From Gammaproteobacteria bacterium (GTDB taxonomy: Bacteria > Pseudomonadota > Gammaproteobacteria > SZUA-140): a stretch of DNA of 43,815 nucleotides. The stretch is from positions 1 to 43,815 of the forward strand of contig QIGV01000070.1 in NCBI GenBank assembly GCA_003230085.1. Reading direction: 5' to 3'. The position numbers and the translations under genes were made by a program. The number at the start of each line of letters is the position of its first letter. Position 1 is the stretch's first letter. The notes under the pieces were generated by a model. The model searched no databases and was not told the origin of the DNA. It worked only from the letters and a program-made list of their open reading frames with translations. This document shows positions 38,827 to 43,815 of the stretch, in pieces.

Positions 38827-39618
38827 TTATTTTGTGGAATGTTTTTTATAGGCCCACCACAACAGGCTGCCACCGGCAAGTACCATCGGAGCGGATAATA
38901 GCTGTCCCATGGTTAGCCAGTCAAAAGCTATGTAGCCGATATGGGCGTCAGGCATACGCGTAAATTCCACCACGAAACGGAACAGTCCGTAAAACAGTAA
39001 GAACAGGCCTGAAACGGCCATGGTCGGGCGCGGTTTTTTCGAATAGATCCATAAGATAAAAAACAGGACCAGACCCTCCAACAAGGCTTCATAGAGCTGG
39101 GAGGGATGGCGTGGTAATAGTCCTGCACGTGGGTCGGGGAAAACCATCGCCCAGGGAGCATCCGAAACTCTCCCCCACAGCTCACCATTAATAAAATTGC
39201 CTATCCGGCCTGCACCGAGGCCGATGGGCACCATGGGCGCAATAAAATCTGTTATCTGGAAAAATCCCTTGCGTGTTTTGTACCCATACAGGGCCAGAGC
39301 CACAAGGACGCCGACCAAACCACCATGAAAGGACATGCCGCCCTGCCAGATTTTGAAGACGTTTAGCGGTTCGGCTATATATGCTGGCAAGTCATAAAAA
39401 AGGATATACCCCAAACGACCCCCTAGTATTGTTCCGAGGGCACCATAAAAGACTAGATCAGCAATCTCTTGCGGATTCCACAATGGATTCTTTTTGGCGC
39501 GCAGGTTCCCTAGCCACCATAGGGCAGCAAAACCAATCAAATACATAATGCCGTACCAGTGGACCTGGACCGGACCTAGACTGATAGCAATGGGGTTGAT
39601 TTCAGGATATTCGAGCAT
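38827..39618 (-). CDS. lgt: Prolipoprotein diacylglyceryl transferase
   Basis: A 263-residue membrane enzyme. The signature [16 protein letters not shown] is present, together with [23 protein letters not shown] and [12 protein letters not shown]. It transfers diacylglycerol from phosphatidylglycerol to the lipobox Cys of prolipoproteins, for example the MshL-like and SLT-like lipoproteins in this window. It heads lgt-thyA-folA. A TGCTATACT extended -10 lies only 11 nt upstream of the ATG and no ribosome site is seen, so the message may be nearly leaderless. Confidence 0.97.
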   Translation of the reverse strand: MLEYPEINPIAISLGPVQVHWYGIMYLIGFAALWWLGNLRAKKNPLWNPQEIADLVFYGALGTILGGRLGYILFYDLPAYIAEPLNVFKIWQGGMSFHGGLVGVLVALALYGYKTRKGFFQITDFIAPMVPIGLGAGRIGNFINGELWGRVSDAPWAMVFPDPRAGLLPRHPSQLYEALLEGLVLFFILWIYSKKPRPTMAVSGLFLLFYGLFRFVVEFTRMPDAHIGYIAFDWLTMGQLLSAPMVLAGGSLLWWAYKKHSTK

Positions 39619-39628
39619 ATTGGCGGCG

Positions 39629-39637
39629 AGTATAGCA
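39629..39637 (-). promoter_or_regulatory. Possible lgt promoter (extended -10)
   Basis: On the minus strand TGCTATACT fits an extended -10 element (TGnTATAAT, 8 of 9 with n free). No good -35 lies upstream. Transcription would start within a few bases of the lgt ATG. Confidence 0.3.
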
Positions 39638-40096
39638 TCCGGCTGTTTGTTTAGTGAGAATCTATGAGTTGAGATAGGAGAGGAAAAGGGCTTCGTGCCT
39701 ATAGAATAATATCATTCCTGGCATTACATACAGCGCCTGGTACCTGCCCTATCTTGCCTCTAAGTTTGTTACAAACCTGCTTGTCTTCTATGGGCGGCCC
39801 AAAATCATATTTATTGTTTAAAGGCTCTGAATTTTCTCTGGTCGTGCGGAATATAATTTTGCGTAATGCGGCGCCGTTAAATAAAATATGATTCTATGAT
39901 TTAAAGGATCGACCTCGTAGCGGCTATGCAAGGTACTAAAAGATAGTTTCAGATAAAATCTGCATTCAAATTATAAGGTGGTAAGCTAAATAAGCTGATA
40001 GCGGAATCAAACCCGAATTTCTAACCCGTTTCCAGCGAAGCATTGGAGGCGGGATGTCTGAGTCGTGGAAGATAAAGATTCACTCCTTACCAGGCG

Positions 40097-40126
40097 TGGA
40101 CCTGTAAAGACACTATTTATTATAAT
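40097..40126 (+). promoter_or_regulatory. Possible fbp promoter
   Basis: TGGACC (40097-40102), an 18-nt spacer and a perfect -10 TATAAT (40121-40126) lie just upstream of fbp. The leader would be only about 12 nt, barely enough for the AAGAGGAAAA ribosome site, so the call is tentative. Confidence 0.35.
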
Positions 40127-40144
40127 ATTAAAGAGGAAAACGTA

Positions 40145-41146
40145 ATGCAACTAGGCCAAACTATTACACAGTTTATAATTGAGGAACAGCGCCGCACCGG
40201 TGGTAGTGGTGACTTTACATCGCTTTTGAATGATGTGCTGGTGGCTTGTAAGAATATTTCCAGCGCAGTGAATAAAGGCGACTTGATCGGTGTGCTAGGG
40301 AGTGCAGGCATTGAGAATGTTCAGGGTGAAACCCAGAAAAAGCTCGATATCATTTCTAATGACATGATGCTGGATGCCAATGTATGGGGTGGCCACTTGG
40401 CCGCAATGGCGTCAGAGGAAATGGAAGAGGTTTTTGAGATTCCGGGGAAGTACCCGCGGGGAAAATATTTGCTGGTATTTGATCCCCTGGACGGTTCTTC
40501 CAATATCGATGTCAATATTTCTGTGGGGACCATATTTTCCATATTGCGCTGTGCGGATGGAGTGAGTAATCCCACTGAAGCGGATTTCCTGCAGCCGGGA
40601 ACCCGCCAGGTGTGTTCTGGCTATGCCCTGTATGGTCCTTCCACCATGATGGTGATGACCACTGGACACGGGGTTAACGGCTTTACGCTGGATCAGAACG
40701 TAGGCGAATTCATTCTGACTCACCAGGATATGAAAATCCCGTTAGATACCAGCGAGTTTGCCATTAATGCCTCCAATAGCCGCTTCTGGGAGGCACCAGT
40801 CAAGCGCTATGTCGATGAATGCCTGGCAGGAAAGGAAGGGACGCGTGGTCGAGATTTCAATATGCGCTGGGTTGCTTCCATGGTCGCTGAAGTACACCGT
40901 ATTCTTACCCGTGGTGGTATCTTTATGTATCCCCGAGATACCAAAGACGCCAAGAAGGCGGGCAAGCTGCGCCTGATGTACGAGGCCAATCCCATGTCAT
41001 TTATTGTTGAGCAAGCTGGGGGCGCAAGCACTACCGGTCGTGAGCGTATCATGGATATCCAGCCCGAAGAGCTGCATCAGCGTGTGCCCGTAATACTGGG
41101 CTCAAAAAATGAAGTAGAGCGAGTCGTCGACTACTATCAACAATAG
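40145..41146 (+). CDS. fbp: Fructose-1,6-bisphosphatase, class I
   Basis: A 333-residue enzyme of normal length. The metal-binding signature [22 protein letters not shown] is present, as are [45 protein letters not shown] and [25 protein letters not shown]. It hydrolyses fructose-1,6-bisphosphate in gluconeogenesis or the Calvin cycle. A good ribosome site (AAGAGGAAAA) precedes the ATG. No other carbon-metabolism gene is adjacent. Confidence 0.97.
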   Translation: MQLGQTITQFIIEEQRRTGGSGDFTSLLNDVLVACKNISSAVNKGDLIGVLGSAGIENVQGETQKKLDIISNDMMLDANVWGGHLAAMASEEMEEVFEIPGKYPRGKYLLVFDPLDGSSNIDVNISVGTIFSILRCADGVSNPTEADFLQPGTRQVCSGYALYGPSTMMVMTTGHGVNGFTLDQNVGEFILTHQDMKIPLDTSEFAINASNSRFWEAPVKRYVDECLAGKEGTRGRDFNMRWVASMVAEVHRILTRGGIFMYPRDTKDAKKAGKLRLMYEANPMSFIVEQAGGASTTGRERIMDIQPEELHQRVPVILGSKNEVERVVDYYQQ

Positions 41147-41180
41147 ATTACCCGAACCTTTACGCAAAGTATTACTCCTC

Positions 41181-41217
41181 GTTAACCCCCCTGGCCCGAT
41201 CTGGGCCGGGGGCTAAC
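41181..41217. terminator. GC-rich hairpin after fbp
   Basis: GTTA and TAAC flank a strong imperfect stem, CCCCCCTGGCCC against GGGCCGGGGG, around the loop GATCT. It begins 34 nt after the fbp stop. There is no T-run after it, so termination may be incomplete or need a factor, but it separates fbp from the Fur-controlled fbpA promoter. Confidence 0.5.
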
Positions 41218-41258
41218 CCTCAGCTGGTTGAGAGTAGAGCCGAGAAATTCGGGAATGC

Positions 41259-41287
41259 TTGATTTCTTTAATGAGAATAATTATCAT
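41259..41287 (+). promoter_or_regulatory. fbpA promoter with overlapping Fur box
   Basis: TTGATT (41259-41264), a 17-nt spacer and TATCAT (41282-41287) form a good sigma-70 promoter. TGAGAATAATTATCA (41272-41286) matches the 7-1-7 Fur consensus TGATAATnATTATCA at all but one position and covers the -10 region. Iron-loaded Fur bound here would block transcription of the iron importer. Confidence 0.8.
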
Positions 41288-41341
41288 TACGTAATTCCAG
41301 TGAATTATATGGGTCTTTTTAAGAAGGGAGTTAAGCAAGTG

Positions 41342-42352
41342 ATGAAAACGGGTATTTTACTGAGATTTTTGGCGTTGGTAGTGTTTGTTAGTAGTAGCGC
41401 GGCGTTTGCTGACAGTGATGATCTGGTTATTTATTCCGGGCGTAGCGACAAGTTTATTAAGCCTGCGATAGATGCCTTTACACACGATACTGGCATCAAA
41501 GTGATCTTGCACAGCGCCAATTCCACTGCACTGCTCAACAAGTTGCGCATTGAGGGCAAGCGCACCCAGGCGGATCTTTATGTCAGTAATGATGCCGGTA
41601 ATTTGCAGCTAGGCAGTAATCTAGGGTTGTTTGAGGCGCTTGTACCAGAAATTGTCACTGTGATTCCCCCCAATCTGCGTGCCCCTGATAATACCTGGGT
41701 TGGCTTATCAGCCCGTGCCCGGGTGCTGGTTGTCAATACCGCTCAGGACCGGACAGATTTTGTACATTCGGTGTTTGACCTGGCTGATCCGCGGCTGCAC
41801 GGACGCCTGGGCATTACCAACAGTAGCAATGAAAGTTTTATTGCCGGCGCCACAGTCTATATGGAGTTGGCCGGTGTTGACGCCACCCGCAAGTGGCTGG
41901 CGCTTATGAAGACCAATACTGATGGCCAGGTCTTCAACAAGCACAGCAAGATTGTCGCAGCTGTAGCTGCAGGAAAACTTGATATTGGCCTGGTTAATCA
42001 CTACTACATTTATCGTCATCTGGCGAAATCACCTGATGCGCCGATCAAGATTCTGCTGCCAGATCAGGGCGCAGACGGGATGGGTGTGGCCTGGAACGTG
42101 GCGGGTGTCGCCATTAGTAAATACAGTAAAAAGAAGAAGCAGGCCGAACGCCTGGTTCGTTTCCTGGTTTCTGAGCAAGGCCAGAAGATTTTTGCTAACG
42201 TAAATTTTGAATACCCGACCCGTAGCGATGTTGAAACCGATCCAGCCATTCCACCGGTATCCAGCTACAAGGTTGCCGATGTTCCAATGGCCGAACTGGC
42301 CTTCCAGAGAAACGCCACTATCGATCTACTTGAAGAAGTAGGCATGCCGTAA
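41342..42352 (+). CDS. fbpA: Ferric iron ABC transporter periplasmic binding protein
   Basis: A 336-residue precursor. The signal peptide MKTGILLRFLALVVFVSSSAAFA precedes DSDDLVIYSGRSDKFIKPAIDAF, the usual FbpA/FutA opening. The paired iron-ligand tyrosines appear in VNHYYIYRHL (Y221-Y222 of the precursor). The ORF track begins 38 codons earlier, but that start lies upstream of the Fur-controlled promoter and adds a non-signal extension, so ATG 41342 is preferred (GTG 41339 is an alternative). AAGAAGGGAG is the ribosome site. The permease gene follows after 63 nt. Confidence 0.93.
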   Translation: MKTGILLRFLALVVFVSSSAAFADSDDLVIYSGRSDKFIKPAIDAFTHDTGIKVILHSANSTALLNKLRIEGKRTQADLYVSNDAGNLQLGSNLGLFEALVPEIVTVIPPNLRAPDNTWVGLSARARVLVVNTAQDRTDFVHSVFDLADPRLHGRLGITNSSNESFIAGATVYMELAGVDATRKWLALMKTNTDGQVFNKHSKIVAAVAAGKLDIGLVNHYYIYRHLAKSPDAPIKILLPDQGADGMGVAWNVAGVAISKYSKKKKQAERLVRFLVSEQGQKIFANVNFEYPTRSDVETDPAIPPVSSYKVADVPMAELAFQRNATIDLLEEVGMP

Positions 42353-42415
42353 TCCTGGCCTCCGCTGTTGGGCGCTTAGGGGGTATAGTTAGTATGTTGA
42401 TGTATTTAATGTTTT

Positions 42416-43815
42416 ATGGTTTTTCGTAAGGATCACCTGCTGCCCTATGCCGCAGGGGGAATTGTCGCGTTGGCGTCAATTCCCTTGCTATTTGTCGTCT
42501 ACACCAGCTTGCAGTTATCGCTTGGCGACTGGGCGGGACTATGGTCGACGCGAATGCCGGGGCTGCTGTGGAATACTCTCCTGTTGGTGATCCTGGTAGC
42601 AGTCGGTTGTTTGGTCCTCGGCGTTTCATCGGCATGGCTGATTGCACAGCGCCAATTCCCGGGACGGCGCTTAGCCTTATGGCTGATGGTGTTGCCGCTC
42701 ACCATTCCCACCTATGTATTTGCCTATATATACACCTCAATGCTGGAGAGCAACGGTTGGCTAGGGCGTCTGTGGCAGAGCCTGTTTAACGGTACTGTAG
42801 CGGTGCCGGATCTGTATAATGCTGGTGGCACTGCCCTGGTGCTTTCCCTGTCTGGATTTTCCTATGTCTTTCTGATGGCCTATTCGGCCTTGCGGCGCAA
42901 CAACCCCCATCTAGAAGAGGCGGCACGTATTCAGGGAGCCACTTCGCGGGAAGTTTTCTGGCGCATTACCCTGCCGATGTTGCGCCCAGCTATTGCTGCG
43001 GGACTAGCGGTCGTCACACTCCATGTGCTTTCTGATTTCGGAGCAGTGAGCGTGTTGCGCTATCAGACCTTTACCCTGAGCATTTATTTGCAGATGACGG
43101 GACGCTTTGATTACCAGGCCGCAGCAGGTTTGAGTCTAATATTGGTGCTGCTGGCGTTGACTTTTCTTGTCTTTGAAAGGTTTTTCCGCAAACGTCAGCG
43201 ATATTATTTTGGTAGTCGCATGAAGTTGGTTGAGCCCAGGTGGGCGACAAGGTCTGAGCGGATTTTGATCTGGTCCTGGTTAGGCCTGATTTCATTGCTG
43301 GCCTTCATATTGCCCTTGTGCTGGATGGTGTCATGGAGCTGGTTAGCGTGGTCACAGCAGGCCATCGGTATGGAATTTTGGGGTTATCTCGGCAATTCTC
43401 TGGTCGTCGCCTTTGCTGCAGCAACCATTGCAATATTTGTTGCCCTGCCCATTGGTTATTACTACAACCGGGTGCGCTCATGGTTGAGTGCTATCTACCT
43501 GCAAATGTCCAGTATCGGTTTTGTGCTGCCCGGCCCCGTCGTTGCATTGGGTGCCCTGGCTTTTATTCTGATGGTGATGCCTTTCATGTATGGTAGTTTG
43601 CTGGCCCTGGTGATGGTACTGGTGATTCGCTTTTTGCCCTTAGCAGTGCAGTCCCAGGAGTCTGCGTTGCAACAATTGACGCCTTCCATCGAAAATGCCG
43701 GGCGGATACTGGGCGCCGGTCCGCTGGAGAACCTGCGCCGGGTGGTGTTGCCCATGATCCGAGGCGGCATGGTCAGTGCCTTGGTACTGGTTTTTATTGA
43801 TGTTATGAAGGAGTT
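42416..43815 (+). CDS. fbpB: Ferric iron ABC transporter permease, 3' end outside window
   Basis: An open frame of 466 codons running off the right edge and absent from the ORF track. It starts MVFRKDHLLPYAAGGIVAL and has many membrane helices. The two EAA loops that contact the ATPase are visible: LEEAARIQGATSREVFWRITLP and IENAGRILGAGPLENLRRVVLP. This double-permease layout is typical of FbpB. The ATG is the only one in frame after a stop, with a weak ribosome site. The fbpC ATPase gene, if present, would lie outside. Confidence 0.93.
   Translation, partial: MVFRKDHLLPYAAGGIVALASIPLLFVVYTSLQLSLGDWAGLWSTRMPGLLWNTLLLVILVAVGCLVLGVSSAWLIAQRQFPGRRLALWLMVLPLTIPTYVFAYIYTSMLESNGWLGRLWQSLFNGTVAVPDLYNAGGTALVLSLSGFSYVFLMAYSALRRNNPHLEEAARIQGATSREVFWRITLPMLRPAIAAGLAVVTLHVLSDFGAVSVLRYQTFTLSIYLQMTGRFDYQAAAGLSLILVLLALTFLVFERFFRKRQRYYFGSRMKLVEPRWATRSERILIWSWLGLISLLAFILPLCWMVSWSWLAWSQQAIGMEFWGYLGNSLVVAFAAATIAIFVALPIGYYYNRVRSWLSAIYLQMSSIGFVLPGPVVALGALAFILMVMPFMYGSLLALVMVLVIRFLPLAVQSQESALQQLTPSIENAGRILGAGPLENLRRVVLPMIRGGMVSALVLVFIDVMKE

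Larger units (their letters stand above)
39619..40144. other. 526-bp divergent gap between lgt and fbp
   Basis: AT-rich and without a convincing gene. It carries the possible lgt extended -10 at one end and a TATAAT-type promoter for fbp at the other. The middle shows no recognisable repeat, tRNA or riboswitch to me. Confidence 0.4.

Noticed and set aside
38817-38879. N-terminal extension of thyA in the ORF track ([13 protein letters not shown]...)
   Set aside because: It is not found in thymidylate synthases and overlaps the lgt end; ATG 38816 gives the standard 264-residue enzyme.

Overview
The window looks like the replication-origin region of a gammaproteobacterial chromosome of moderate GC. 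Three things point that way: the rpmH-rnpA-yidD-yidC-mnmE operon running away from dnaA-dnaN-recF-gyrB, a ZapG/YhcB-type (DUF1043) gene, and an lgt-thyA-folA cluster together with a MSHA-type pilus/secretion operon. The genus cannot be fixed from the sequence alone.

Left arm (1-10.4 kb, minus strand): one tightly overlapping operon for a MSHA/type IV pilus-like or type II secretion-like machine. In transcription order it reads mshM-like ATPase with a SPOR-like end, mshL secretin, mshN TPR protein, mshE extension ATPase, mshG platform, a PilM/PilN-like fusion (mshI-like), PilO-like (mshJ), PilP-like (mshK), and the start of a GspK/PilX-type minor pseudopilin that runs off the window. A strong sigma-54 type -24/-12 element lies just upstream of mshM. 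Two genes (mshL, mshN) are split by frameshifts, and a perfect 32-bp palindrome sits inside mshG.

10.8-21 kb: a large MscK-type mechanosensitive channel (plus strand), then minus-strand genes for a class I glutamine amidotransferase, an MgtC/DUF4010 membrane protein, the membrane subunits of a TRAP transporter (dctQ, dctM) without a dctP, an SLT-like lipoprotein, and mnmG. The usual rsmG-parA-parB neighbours of mnmG are absent.

21-25.7 kb (plus strand): moxR, DUF58, transglutaminase (TgpA-type) and a stand-alone cyclic-nucleotide-binding-fold protein, wedged between mnmG and mnmE.

25.7-36.4 kb: the core origin region. mnmE, yidC, yidD, rnpA and rpmH run leftward; dnaA, dnaN, recF and gyrB run rightward. 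The dnaA-dnaN gap holds four DnaA boxes that match consensus plus a degenerate one and an AT-rich stretch, so it is the best oriC candidate. Two near-perfect parS sites lie inside recF.

Right arm (36.4 kb to end): a ZapG-like protein with a long acidic tail, the lgt-thyA-folA operon (minus), class I fructose-1,6-bisphosphatase, and a Fur-controlled ferric iron ABC importer (fbpA and the start of fbpB). Gene orientation mostly follows replication away from about 31.4 kb, with mscK, the moxR-tgpA block and lgt-thyA-folA as exceptions.
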